Assembly (NCBI GenBank): GCA_026713105.1
Contig: JAPOPC010000077.1
Location: forward strand, 18,503-82,502
DNA: 64,000 nt
Reading direction: 5' to 3'
From: Acidimicrobiaceae bacterium
GTDB lineage: Bacteria; Actinomycetota; Acidimicrobiia; Acidimicrobiales; Poriferisodalaceae
Shown: piece after piece, positions 43,597-52,293 of the stretch
How positions within the stretch are numbered: the first letter of the stretch is position 1
Layout of the letters: each line of letters starts with the position of its first letter
Made by a program: the position numbers and the translations under genes
The notes under the pieces: model-generated
Database searches by the model: none
The model's input: only the letters and a program-made list of their open reading frames with translations
Told to the model about the DNA's origin: nothing

Positions 43597-45191
43597 TCTG
43601 TGCAGCGCCCCTTGCGCATCAGCGTCGCTTGATGTCCGTTGTCGGGCGCGTCCGGCTGATCGATGCCGGCATCTTCAGGTTCGTCGCGGTCGACGAGTTC
43701 CCTGGTTCGCTGCGTCACTGAACCGACTGCAGAGGAAGCCGCTGTGGTGGTAGCTGCTGCGGCGCGGCCTGCAGCACGCGCAGCACTGGCCGTCGCTCTT
43801 CCGGCGGCGACTGCCTGGCCGGCTGTGAAACGTCCGGCGGTAGACGCCGAGTTCGCGACGAACTTGCCTGCAGCCGCTGTGCCGCTTACGACGCCACGTC
43901 CGGCGACGGCAGCGGTGTCCCCGATGACATCGCCGATGGCAATGGCCTGTTGGGAGACGTGGCGGACCACCGTGGCCGCATCCTCCTTGACGAAGCTGCT
44001 GACGTCGCCAAGCTCAACCTTTAGGTCATCCAGCTTCAGGTCCTTGGTGGCGACATGCGCGAGCACGCCTGCGGTGACACCTGCGAGCAGCGCAACGCCA
44101 GCAGGTCCGCCTGCGACGCCGACGAGCGCGATGGCGCCCAAGCTCGTCCCTGTGCCGATGGCGCCCTTGAGCCCGCCCTCAGCCAGTTCGACGTACTCGT
44201 CTGCGTGATTCGCCTTGTGGAAGGCGCGTCCGAAGGCAACGACCGACACCGCCAGCAGCAGCGGGTTCGCGCTCACGGCCGCCGACATGCCCATGCCTGT
44301 CGCGAGGCTCGCGAACGACTCGGTTTCGGCCTTGTTCCAGCCGAAAATCAGCGAGACCACGCCGACGGCGCCGCCCAGCAGCTCGCCGACGTCGTAGGAG
44401 TTCAGGTCGTAGAACCAATCCTTGGGGATGCCGAACGTCGAATGAAGCGAGTTCGCAACGGAGTCGTAGGTGGACTGGTCCCATGTGGCGAGGGGCAGAC
44501 CCTTCGGTGTGGACACGTCGCGCAGCAGGCCCTGCATCCCACCGAGTGCATCTTGGATGAGGTTGTCGTCTGGCGATGCGTCGCGAGTCGCCTTGATCGC
44601 CCCCCAGAGCGTGTGTCCGCCATCGAACAGGCGGTGGTTGGCGCCGCCGATGTGTGTCTCGAGATACAGGGCGTCCATCGCCTTGTCGTAGATGGTGGCC
44701 TTGCCCTTCACGGCTGCTTGCACCAGATCGTTCAACTGAGGTGACAGATCGCTCGCCACCAGGCCCTGGGCTGCCGAGAACAGTTGAGCTGTCCGCACGG
44801 ACGACGAATCGAATACCCACCGAGCGCCTGTGGCAACAGCTCGTCCAGCGGCAACTCCCGCCTTGGCGGTTCCGCTCCCAATCGCCTGCGCTGCCGACGC
44901 GCCGGCAGTCACTGCGGTCTTGGCGCCAGCGCCGATTGCCTGAGCCGTCGTCGTTCGGGCCGATCCGACTATCTCGGTTGCCTTTCGACTTCCGGAGACA
45001 GTCGCATCGGCCGCCTGCTTTCCGAGCGTCCGCGCGGAATTGGTGGCCTGCTTCATTCGCCCGCTGTCGCCGTTGTCGGGGTCCGGCATGGCTCCTTCAG
45101 GACTGATCGGGTCGACGCTGTCGGGGTCCGCATCTTCCGCATCGAGGTAGTGGTATGACGTCCCTTCCTGGACGTGTTCAGAGCGACTCAT
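43590..45191 (-). CDS. stand-alone copy of the unrecognised helical domain
   Basis: The 533-residue product is a paralog of the C-terminal part of the oxidoreductase fusion at 36911. Shared blocks include GKATIYDKAMDALYLETHIG, HRLFDGGHTLWG, GLLRDVSTPKGLPLATWDQ, FYDLNSYDVGELLGGAVG, NPLLLAVSVVAFGRAFHKA and GPAGVALLAGVTAGVLAHV (core about 125-410). Both ends are Ala/Gly/Thr-rich repeats resembling amphipathic-helix proteins; the first 45 residues are acidic and Pro-rich. There is no signal peptide. Three hydrophobic stretches could lie in or on a membrane. Function unknown. Confidence 0.75.
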   Translation of the reverse strand: MSRSEHVQEGTSYHYLDAEDADPDSVDPISPEGAMPDPDNGDSGRMKQATNSARTLGKQAADATVSGSRKATEIVGSARTTTAQAIGAGAKTAVTAGASAAQAIGSGTAKAGVAAGRAVATGARWVFDSSSVRTAQLFSAAQGLVASDLSPQLNDLVQAAVKGKATIYDKAMDALYLETHIGGANHRLFDGGHTLWGAIKATRDASPDDNLIQDALGGMQGLLRDVSTPKGLPLATWDQSTYDSVANSLHSTFGIPKDWFYDLNSYDVGELLGGAVGVVSLIFGWNKAETESFASLATGMGMSAAVSANPLLLAVSVVAFGRAFHKANHADEYVELAEGGLKGAIGTGTSLGAIALVGVAGGPAGVALLAGVTAGVLAHVATKDLKLDDLKVELGDVSSFVKEDAATVVRHVSQQAIAIGDVIGDTAAVAGRGVVSGTAAAGKFVANSASTAGRFTAGQAVAAGRATASAARAAGRAAAATTTAASSAVGSVTQRTRELVDRDEPEDAGIDQPDAPDNGHQATLMRKGRCTDQ

Positions 45192-45254
45192 GTTCGACGA
45201 GGCTATGACGAAGAGGTGGTCTTCGGTGGAGGTAGTCGACGCTGTCTAGATCGA

Positions 45255-45276
45255 TGTAACACCCCTTTCGTACGGT
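45255..45276 (+). promoter_or_regulatory. TGTRACAC-N8-TACGKT motif, copy 1
   Basis: TGTAACAC, eight bases, then TACGGT. The block continues identically to copy 2 through the ATG seven bases further on, so the whole promoter-start region was duplicated. It precedes a 35-codon frame. The TACGGT is placed as a -10 element of a leaderless transcript. Confidence 0.55.
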
Positions 45277-45283
45277 TGTTCTC

Positions 45284-45391
45284 ATGTCGAAAGTCGATTC
45301 GGACAGGACCAGCAGGGCCCGCGGCGGGACAGCCACGCGGCGTGCGATCGGTTCGTGTGACACCCCCACCGTACGGTTGTTCTCATGTTGA
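45284..45391 (+). CDS. possible 35-aa leader peptide upstream of HNH gene
   Basis: The frame from ATG 45284 encodes a basic 35-residue peptide (MSKVDSDRTSRARGG...) whose stop overlaps the first codons of the HNH gene. It follows its own copy of the promoter motif. It may be a leader, or only a by-product of promoter duplication. There is no recognisable domain. Confidence 0.25.
   Translation: MSKVDSDRTSRARGGTATRRAIGSCDTPTVRLFSC
45356..45377 (+). promoter_or_regulatory. TGTRACAC-N8-TACGKT motif, copy 2 (HNH gene)
   Basis: TGTGACAC, eight bases, then TACGGT, followed by seven bases and the HNH-gene ATG at 45385. The spacing suggests a leaderless transcript with TACGGT as the -10 element. The layout recalls the mycobacterial RecA-NDp/PafBC promoter (TGTCRGTG-N8-TAnnnT), although the first half differs. 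Confidence 0.6.
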
Positions 45392-46806
45392 GGGACGGCG
45401 CGAATGGTGCCAAGCGGGCCAACCGACTCTCCCAACCCGACCATCTTGAGCCGTTGTCGCTGCCTCGGCTGCGTGCGGAGGCGTTGGCTGGGCTCGGGCG
45501 CGACGAGCTGACTGGTGTGCTGGGCGATATCGAGCAGCTGGCGAACCGGCTGGCGGGTTATCGGGCAGAAGTGCTGGGCGCGCTGGAGGTGCTGAACCAG
45601 ACGGGTGAGGTGCCTGATTGGACGCCCTATCTCACGTTGCGCGACGCAGCGGGGGTGTCCGAGCGTGACGCTCGACAGATGGTCCGCGCCGCTGAGAAGG
45701 CCCGCTCGAATGAGGCGCTGTCGGAGGGCGACATCAATCCTGCGCAGGCCGAGACGCTGTGTGACGCACGTGTGCCCGATGCGGTGCGGGCCGGACTGGT
45801 GGCGGCCGCTGCCGGCGAGGACACCGACGCGACGCGTCGCCGAGTCCGCCAAGCCGAAACCGATCATTGCGTGGAGACCCCGACGGAGCGTTTTGAGCGG
45901 CAGCGGCAGGCTCGCGGCGCGGGATGGCGTCGCGACCACGAGGGCATGCTGCGGCTCTGGGCCAAGTTCGATCCCGAGACCGGCGCCCACGTCGAGGCCC
46001 AGCTCGAGATGCTGCGCCGCGAATACTGGAACGACGACAAGCAGGTACCCAAAGGACGGCGAAGCCCCGCCCAGCGAGACGCCGACGTGCTGGCCTACGC
46101 GCTGGCTGGCATCACCCTCACCGACGCCGACGCTGAGTCGGTCGGCCGGCTCCACGCTCGTGCCCGCCGCAATCGCCACGTCGAAGACGTGCCGACGCCG
46201 TCGCGGCGCACAACGCCGCGCAAGGGTGCGGCGGCGCCAGTGAGGGCTGGACGTGGGCAGCCAGGCTGCGCCTCGCCCGGGGCCCAGATGGCCGGCGACG
46301 AGGGGCCGGCGATTGGGCGGCGCTTGCCGCCGGCGCAGATCAGCGTGCTCATCGGCCTCGATGCCTTGCGCTGCCAGACCGACGAGAGCGGCCTGACCGA
46401 CGCCGGCACCGAACTGCCGCCCGAGATCGTGCGGCGGTTGGCCTGCGACGCGGAGGTCATTCCGATGATCTTGGGCGGTCCGGGCGGTCCGGCCGACGTC
46501 GGCCGAATCCGCCGCACCGTGCCCAAGCGGTTGCGGCGCCTACTCGTCGCACGCGACAGACACTGTCGCTGGCCTGGCTGTCACGAGCCAGCTTCACGCT
46601 GCGACGCGCACCACATCATTCACTGGCTCGACGGCGGCCCCACTGACCTCGACAACTTGGTGCTGCTGTGCCATCGCCATCACCACCACCTCCACCAGCA
46701 CGGCTACAAGATGGTCCCCCAGCCCGACGGCACCTGGACGGCTGCTCAAGAAGCGGAGCCCACGGCCACACCGCAGCGAACGCCGCGACAACCCCGCGGC
46801 CCCTAG
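45385..46806 (+). CDS. DUF222 and HNH endonuclease domain protein
   Basis: The 473-residue product has the actinobacterial DUF222 region (about 20-330; LRAEALAGLGRDELTGVLGDIEQLANRLAGYRAEVL, LRLWAKFDPETGAHVEAQLE) and a C-terminal HNH nuclease (CRWPGC, CDAHHIIHWLDGGPTDLDNLVLLCHRHHHHLH). Members occur in many copies in actinobacterial genomes and are often near repeats; their role is not settled. A Pro/Arg-rich insert lies at about 270-305. The motif directly upstream suggests DNA-damage control, which is inference. Confidence 0.88.
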   Translation: MLRDGANGAKRANRLSQPDHLEPLSLPRLRAEALAGLGRDELTGVLGDIEQLANRLAGYRAEVLGALEVLNQTGEVPDWTPYLTLRDAAGVSERDARQMVRAAEKARSNEALSEGDINPAQAETLCDARVPDAVRAGLVAAAAGEDTDATRRRVRQAETDHCVETPTERFERQRQARGAGWRRDHEGMLRLWAKFDPETGAHVEAQLEMLRREYWNDDKQVPKGRRSPAQRDADVLAYALAGITLTDADAESVGRLHARARRNRHVEDVPTPSRRTTPRKGAAAPVRAGRGQPGCASPGAQMAGDEGPAIGRRLPPAQISVLIGLDALRCQTDESGLTDAGTELPPEIVRRLACDAEVIPMILGGPGGPADVGRIRRTVPKRLRRLLVARDRHCRWPGCHEPASRCDAHHIIHWLDGGPTDLDNLVLLCHRHHHHLHQHGYKMVPQPDGTWTAAQEAEPTATPQRTPRQPRGP

Positions 46807-46985
46807 ACACGGCGTGGCAGGTCGGGGCGGGCCCAAGTGCCCGACTCACGGACTCGACGGGTCGAGGCCCGGGCCAGCGATTGCGCCTGCGCCGCAGCCT
46901 CGCGATCTCTGAAGAGCTGCTGGGGCCCGTGGCTCTTGCCGGTCGATCTCCATCTGGTGGCGCCGCACGTTGTCGCCGGGGGTGA

Positions 46986-47007
46986 TGTAACACCCCCTCT
47001 CTACGTT
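46986..47007 (+). promoter_or_regulatory. TGTRACAC-N8-TACGKT motif, copy 3 (VWA gene)
   Basis: TGTAACAC, eight bases, then TACGTT, 13 bases before ATG 47020 and 97 bases before the preferred VWA start. It is the third occurrence in 1.8 kb. The remaining part of 46807-47103 shows no gene. Confidence 0.5.
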
Positions 47008-47103
47008 GGAGATCGAGAGATGCGGTTGCCGAAGTGCGGCGCCGCGACCAGCGAATCCGGCAGCTGTGACGGGGGCGCTGGGCTCCGGATGAAAGGAACA
47101 GAC

Positions 47104-47940
47104 ATGGGATCAACATCAACTAACGGGAATGCGAACGGGCAACTTGAGAGGAGCGGCACGGCCCCGTGGGAGCGTGATGGCGAGTGCGAATCCTCGGCCA
47201 GGGACGCACAGCCTGCGAAGGGATCCAAGAAGCCCAAGGGCGGTGAGGGGGGCGGCAACGGGTCGCCGTCTGACCGGTCGAAGGTATGGATGCTGCTGGA
47301 TCGATCCGGGTCGATGTCGGGTCTGGAGGCTGCGGTCGTCAAGGGTGCAAATCGCTTCATCGCTGAGCAGGCGGCTGAGCCGGGCACGTGCCGTCTCACG
47401 TTGGCCCAGTTCGACTCGGACGCACCATTCGAGTTGCTCGTCGACGACGTGTCGGTGCGCAAGGTTGATCCGCACGCGCTGGAGAAGTACGAGCCGCGCG
47501 GGCTGACGCCGCTGTTCGATGCCGTCGGGAGGTTGATCGGATGCGCCGATCGCCGAGTCAAGCAACGGCGAAAGGCGGGCAAGAAGCCTGAAGATCAGAC
47601 CGTCGTGATCGTGACCGACGGCTACGAGAACGCCAGCACCGACTACACGGCGGCCGGCATCCACAAGCTCATTGCCGAGCGGCGCGAGCAGGGCTGGGCG
47701 TTTGTGTTCATGGGCGCCAACCAGGATTCCTACGCGGAGAGCGCCCGCCTGGGGGTCGATCAGCGCAACGTGCAGAACTACGAGGCCTCTGATGAAGGCG
47801 TCGGTGAGGCATTCGCGTCGGTGAGCCGGGCGTACAGCGAGCGGCGAGCGATGTCCTCCACCGTGGGCATCTCGGCCGAAGGCGACTTCTTCGGCGGCGT
47901 GCGCGAGGCCGAGGAGGGGATGCGTCGTCGGTCGAGCTAA
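47104..47940 (+). CDS. cytoplasmic VWA-domain protein
   Basis: The 278-residue product has a low-complexity, charged N-terminus (to about 58) and then a von Willebrand factor A domain with a full metal-ion site: D-R-S-G-S in WMLLDRSGSMSG, the Thr in GLTPLFDA and the Asp in VIVTDGYENAS. No signal peptide is seen, so it is probably intracellular. ATG 47104 has AAAGGA upstream; ATG 47020, closer to the promoter motif, would add 28 residues. It shares the promoter motif with the HNH gene. Confidence 0.8.
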   Translation: MGSTSTNGNANGQLERSGTAPWERDGECESSARDAQPAKGSKKPKGGEGGGNGSPSDRSKVWMLLDRSGSMSGLEAAVVKGANRFIAEQAAEPGTCRLTLAQFDSDAPFELLVDDVSVRKVDPHALEKYEPRGLTPLFDAVGRLIGCADRRVKQRRKAGKKPEDQTVVIVTDGYENASTDYTAAGIHKLIAERREQGWAFVFMGANQDSYAESARLGVDQRNVQNYEASDEGVGEAFASVSRAYSERRAMSSTVGISAEGDFFGGVREAEEGMRRRSS

Positions 47941-48046
47941 GAAGCTGAGCCGGTAGGCGAAGCCGTGGCCCGAGCGGCTCTTGAACCCGGCAGCGCCCGG
48001 TCCTCGGTAGGTACGCTGCCCAGCGAGGCTGGACCTAGGGGGGAAC

Positions 48047-49195
48047 GTGGACGTCGACTATCCGATCATTTCTGCCGACTCGCACATCGCGGAGGCGCGC
48101 AATACCTACGTCGACTACATCGACCCCAAGTGGCGGGACGTGGCACCGCGGGTCGAGTGGACCGAGGAGCGCGGCGACGTCTACGTCATCGACGGCATGA
48201 AGCGGACCATCGACATGGGGCTCATTGCGGCCGCCGGTCAGAAGCCCGAGGAGCTGAAGCGCAGCGCGGCGTACGAGGAACTGCCGCTGAGCAGCTACGA
48301 CTCGACGACGCGCACTGCTGATCAGGACCGGGACGGCGTCTCTGCCGAGGTGATCTACCCGTCGGTGGGCATGGTGCTGTGCAACCACTCCGACGCCGAC
48401 TACAAGAAGGCGGCCATGGACGCCTACAACCGGTGGATCGCCGACTACTGCTCGGTCGACACCGACCGGCTGCTGGCGGTGGGACAGACGCCGCTGCGCT
48501 CGGTGGAAGAGGCCATCGACGACATCGTCGCGATGTCCGAGGCGGGCATGCGGGGCGTGATGATGTCCGGCAATCCCCATACCGAGTTCGACTTCGACGA
48601 TCCTCGCTGGGATCCGTTCTGGCAAGCCGCCGTCGACCTGAACTTGCCGGTTTCATGGCACATCCTCACCAGCCGCGGCCAAGGCCGAGCCCGGGGTCCG
48701 AAGGCGAATGCTTTCATGACCATCATCCGGGCGAATCAGGACATCATGGGCACGCTTGTGTTCGGCGGCGTGTTCGAACGCAACCCCGGGCTGAAGGTCG
48801 TCTGCGTCGAGGCAGACGCCGGCTGGGTGCCGCACTACATGTACCGGATGGACCACGCATACAAGCGCCACCGGTATTGGCTGCCGCCGGGTCAGGAGCT
48901 GTCGAAGCTGCCCAGCGAGTACTTCAGCGAGCACATCTACACCACGTTTCAGGACGACTGGGTGGCGTTCAAGATGGTCAACGACGTCAACCACAAGCGG
49001 CTGCTGTGGGCGAACGATTTCCCGCATTCCGACAGCACGTGGCCGTGGAGCCAGGAGCTGCTCGACGAGCATGCGGCGAGCCTCACGCAGCAGCAAGCAC
49101 AAGACATCCTGTGCAACAACTCAGCCGAGCTGTACGACATTGACCTGTCGAAGCTGCCCGTCGGCGGCGACCGTTTGGCGGCAAACGCAGCCTGA
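48047..49195 (+). CDS. amidohydrolase family 2 protein
   Basis: The 382-residue TIM-barrel product opens with ISADSHIAE, a D-x-H metal-binding variant of the family, and has GMRGVMMSGNP, LPVSWHILTSRG, GGVFERNPGLKVVCVEADAGWVPHYMYRMDH and LLWANDFPHSDSTWPWS. The family includes decarboxylases and hydrolases of aromatic or dicarboxylic acids; the substrate is unknown. GTG 48047 follows AGGGGGGAA, a strong ribosome-binding site. Confidence 0.87.
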   Translation: MDVDYPIISADSHIAEARNTYVDYIDPKWRDVAPRVEWTEERGDVYVIDGMKRTIDMGLIAAAGQKPEELKRSAAYEELPLSSYDSTTRTADQDRDGVSAEVIYPSVGMVLCNHSDADYKKAAMDAYNRWIADYCSVDTDRLLAVGQTPLRSVEEAIDDIVAMSEAGMRGVMMSGNPHTEFDFDDPRWDPFWQAAVDLNLPVSWHILTSRGQGRARGPKANAFMTIIRANQDIMGTLVFGGVFERNPGLKVVCVEADAGWVPHYMYRMDHAYKRHRYWLPPGQELSKLPSEYFSEHIYTTFQDDWVAFKMVNDVNHKRLLWANDFPHSDSTWPWSQELLDEHAASLTQQQAQDILCNNSAELYDIDLSKLPVGGDRLAANAA

Positions 49196-49355
49196 GCTTG
49201 GTGCCTGATGCCGTCGTCCTAGCCGGAAGATCGACGCCCCTGCTGGCTGGCTGAGATTTGCATAGACCGTGCCTCGGAGCGCATCAGGGCGAGGGGTACC
49301 GTGGTCCGTGAACGCCGCGCCTGACCGCGGCCGGAACAGCAAGGAGCCCCCAGCC

Positions 49356-50132
49356 ATGCAGAGCCACGAAGTCGACTACCAGATCTTCGGTGACGACATG
49401 CAGTTCGTCGAAGTCGAGCTCGATCCCGGCGAGACCGTCGTCGGCGAGGCCGGCACGATGATGTTCATCGAGGATGGCATCAGCTTCGAATCGGTCATGG
49501 GCGACGGTTCCGAGCCGAGTTCAGGCATGTGGGGCAAGCTCAAGGGCGCCGGCAAGCGGGTCATCTCTGGCGAGTCGCTGTTTCTCACCCATTTCACCAA
49601 CACCAGTGCCGGCGGCAAAGCCAAGGTCGGCTTCGCAGCGGGCTACCCCGGCAAGATCATCCCGGTGGATCTCGCGCAGATGGGGGGCGAGATCATTGCC
49701 CAGCGTGACGCCTTTCTCTGCGCGGCGCTGGGCACCAAGCTCGACATCGCGTGGCAGCGTGGCGTCGGCACGGGGCTGTTCGGTGGCGAGGGCTTCATCC
49801 TGGAGCGTCTGTCGGGCGACGGCATGACCTTCCTGCACGCCGGCGGTTCCATCAAGGCAGTCCAGTTGAACAACCAGACCGTCAGGCTCGACACTGGCTG
49901 CCTGGTCGCGCTACAGCCGTCGCTCAACTACTCGATCGAGCGAGCGGGCAACCTCAAGTCGATGTTCTTCGGCGGCGAGGGCCTGTTCCTCGCAACCGTG
50001 TCTGGCACCGGTTGGGTGTGGCTGCAGTCCTTGCCGTTCGAGCGGCTGTCCGCACGGGTGCTCGCCAACGCCGCGGGACCCATGTCGGATGACTCACGCG
50101 GCCTGCTCTCGGGATTGCTTGAGCGCAGCTAG
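49356..50132 (+). CDS. TIGR00266/AIM24 family protein
   Basis: The 258-residue beta-rich product has the AIM24 series of Gly-containing turns: [71 protein letters not shown] and [22 protein letters not shown]. It forms a double-stranded beta-helix-like fold. Bacterial members have no settled role. ATG 49356 follows AAGGAG. The next gene starts 13 bases after its stop, so they are probably co-transcribed. Confidence 0.88.
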   Translation: MQSHEVDYQIFGDDMQFVEVELDPGETVVGEAGTMMFIEDGISFESVMGDGSEPSSGMWGKLKGAGKRVISGESLFLTHFTNTSAGGKAKVGFAAGYPGKIIPVDLAQMGGEIIAQRDAFLCAALGTKLDIAWQRGVGTGLFGGEGFILERLSGDGMTFLHAGGSIKAVQLNNQTVRLDTGCLVALQPSLNYSIERAGNLKSMFFGGEGLFLATVSGTGWVWLQSLPFERLSARVLANAAGPMSDDSRGLLSGLLERS

Positions 50133-50144
50133 CGCGACACTGCC

Positions 50145-51209
50145 ATGCAGCTGACCTCGGGCCGCGTGCTTGTCGACGACTTTGCCGGAGCTCAGGAGAC
50201 GTTCCACTCACGCGGCTGGACCGACGGCCTGCCCGTGGTGCCGCCCACCGACGACGCCGTGGCGGCCTGCTTGGACTGGGCGATGCTGCTGCCGGAGCAT
50301 CTCATCGGCATCGAGCCCGTCCGCGCCCGCTCCATCACCGCAGAGAAGGCCGCCGTCAACGCCGTGATGGCCGGCTGCCTGCCCCCTCACTTCCCGGTCG
50401 TCGTCACTGCGCTCACCGCCATGCTGCAGCCCGAATTCGGCCTGCACGGTCCGACGGCTTCGACTGGCGGATGCGCTGTGCTGCTGATCGTCAACGGCCC
50501 CATCCGCCACGAGCTTGCCATGGACGCCACCTTCAGCGTGCTCGGCGGAGCCGATCGGTCGCGCGCCGTCATCGCCCGCGCAGTGCGATTGGTGCTGGCC
50601 AACGTGCTCGACGTCAAACCCGGCGGCATCGATCGTTCGACGCTGGGTCACCCGGGCAAGCTCGGCTACTGCATCGCAGAAGACGAGGAAGCCACCGGTT
50701 GGGTGTCGCTGGGCGACCAGCGGCTGGCCACCACGCCCGCCGAACGAGGTCAGGTGTCGTCAGTGACGGCAGTTGCCTCGATGGCACCCCGGCAGGTGAT
50801 GAACGAATGGACGACCGATCCTGTCGATCTCTGCGAAACCCTCGCGGCCGAGATCCGTGCCAACCAGCTCAACTACTCCATCTGGCCCGGCAACTATGCG
50901 GTGATTCTGCCGCCGCAGCTGCGGACCCATTTCGATGCTGTCGGCTGGACGAAGGACGACATCGCGAACTGTGTCTTCGAGCGAGCACGGGTGCGCCGGG
51001 GAGACTGGGCTTCCGTCGGCAAGGGCGCCGTCGTCAAGGACCGCGCCGAGCGCGAGTACCCCGGCCTCGAAGCACCGGAGGATCTGTTGGTCGTCGCAGC
51101 CGGCGGGCCTGCAGGCGGCTTCGCTGCCGTCATCCCGCCTTGGCTGGGCACACGCAGTCACGCAGCCACGGTGGCAGTCGGCGCATGCGTCGACTGCGAG
51201 GTTCGCTGA
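50145..51209 (+). CDS. conserved hypothetical protein of the UGSC neighbourhood
   Basis: The 354-residue product begins after a short segment with GWTDGLPVVPPTDDAV and has AINAVMAGC-like AAVNAVMAGCLPPHFPVVVTAL, NGPIRHELAMDATFSVLGG, IARAVRLVLANVLD, STLGHPGKLGYCIAEDEEATGWVSL and an end with VDCEV. It has no signal peptide or membrane segment and looks like an enzyme, but I do not recognise a named family. Position 1.1 kb upstream of the UGSC gene on the same strand hints at a shared pathway, with one hypothetical gene between. Confidence 0.7.
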   Translation: MQLTSGRVLVDDFAGAQETFHSRGWTDGLPVVPPTDDAVAACLDWAMLLPEHLIGIEPVRARSITAEKAAVNAVMAGCLPPHFPVVVTALTAMLQPEFGLHGPTASTGGCAVLLIVNGPIRHELAMDATFSVLGGADRSRAVIARAVRLVLANVLDVKPGGIDRSTLGHPGKLGYCIAEDEEATGWVSLGDQRLATTPAERGQVSSVTAVASMAPRQVMNEWTTDPVDLCETLAAEIRANQLNYSIWPGNYAVILPPQLRTHFDAVGWTKDDIANCVFERARVRRGDWASVGKGAVVKDRAEREYPGLEAPEDLLVVAAGGPAGGFAAVIPPWLGTRSHAATVAVGACVDCEVR

Positions 51210-51259
51210 GCACTTCAGCGCGCCAACACACCCCCCGGCCGTCGCGCCAGACTCCCCAT

Positions 51260-52042
51260 ATGGACCGAGACCCCGGCTCGCAACGGCCAACCACTCATCA
51301 TGGCCTGCTGACCGAGCTGCCCGACGACTATCTCGCGTCGATCGAGGATTACCACCGGCTCGCATACGCAATCGTCGGCGAGGCACGCCGCGTTGCCACA
51401 GGTCGCTTCGGGCTGCGAAGCCTGGCCCAGGGCTTCGGCACGCCCGTCTTCGAGGTGGCGATGGGACGTGCTGGCGAGATGGAATGCCAGGTGTGGATCG
51501 GGGGCGACGTGCTGTTCGCCACCGAAGGCGGAGTGCAGCGCAGCATGCACATCACGACGCTGAACGCTGCAGCCGAATTCGTCGGTGTCTCGCCGGGCAC
51601 TGAGGCCCGAGAGCATGACAGCCCCGAACTCGGCGACACCGATCGTTGGCTGCGGGTCAGCCCTGAGGTCGGCGAGCACCTTGTGGCGTGGTACCGGCTC
51701 GGTGCCGAGGCGCTCAAGCAGTTGACGGCCTTGCCAGGCGCCACCGATGCCGACGAGGTCCAGCTGTGGCCGGGGCACTTCGACATCGCCACGGCGATCG
51801 ACGATGCAGACAGCGGCAAACGCGCGACCTACGGCCTCTCTCCCGGAGACGCTGCCCATCCGTACCCCTATGCGTACGTCGGACCATGGGGCGAGGTGGA
51901 CGGCGCCGATCCCTTCTGGAACGACGCTGCATTCGGCGGCGCTTCGCTGCCGTATGCCGAGATGCTCGCGGCAGCGAACCCAGCCGATGCCGCGTTCGAG
52001 TTCCTGTTCGCGGGCTTCGACAGCATCAGTACAGGGCCGTGA
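51260..52042 (+). CDS. conserved hypothetical protein (260 aa)
   Basis: The product has no recognised domain. Its middle contains GTPVFEVAMGRAGEMECQVWIGGD, then LNAAAEFVGV, LWPGHFDIATAID and YPYAYVGPW, a soluble alpha/beta protein with many Trp and acidic residues and no export signal. The LWPGHFD stretch looks like a conserved core with His and Asp close together. ATG 51260 has only a weak ribosome-binding site; the same frame is open far upstream, but that is a shadow of the preceding gene. Confidence 0.6.
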   Translation: MDRDPGSQRPTTHHGLLTELPDDYLASIEDYHRLAYAIVGEARRVATGRFGLRSLAQGFGTPVFEVAMGRAGEMECQVWIGGDVLFATEGGVQRSMHITTLNAAAEFVGVSPGTEAREHDSPELGDTDRWLRVSPEVGEHLVAWYRLGAEALKQLTALPGATDADEVQLWPGHFDIATAIDDADSGKRATYGLSPGDAAHPYPYAYVGPWGEVDGADPFWNDAAFGGASLPYAEMLAAANPADAAFEFLFAGFDSISTGP

Positions 52043-52092
52043 CGGTGTCGGGACCGAGTCGGCACTATGAGTGTCCCGTTGGCTGGCTTCGG

Positions 52093-52193
52093 CAGCGTCG
52101 ATGGCTGAGCGAGCGACCGGCATGCACCCTGCGGCTCCCGGCTCATGTGCATCGGGCGATCATCCAGCGTCGACGGCTGAGCGCACGATCGGC
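52093..52193. repeat. imperfect 29-bp direct repeat upstream of UGSC gene
   Basis: Copies at 52093-52121 and 52165-52193 (72 bp apart) share CAGCGTCGAYGGCTGAGCG followed by a similar ten bases. They lie in the 250-bp gap before the UGSC gene. The rest of 52043-52293 contains nothing I can assign. Confidence 0.55.
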
Positions 52194-52293
52194 GTGTGCC
52201 GCCCCATGCCCAACATGGGGTTTGTCGCACGTTCGTGGCAGCATGTAGCCGAGCGGGCCCGGCACCGCACCTTGCCGCCCGAGGACGGTTGAC

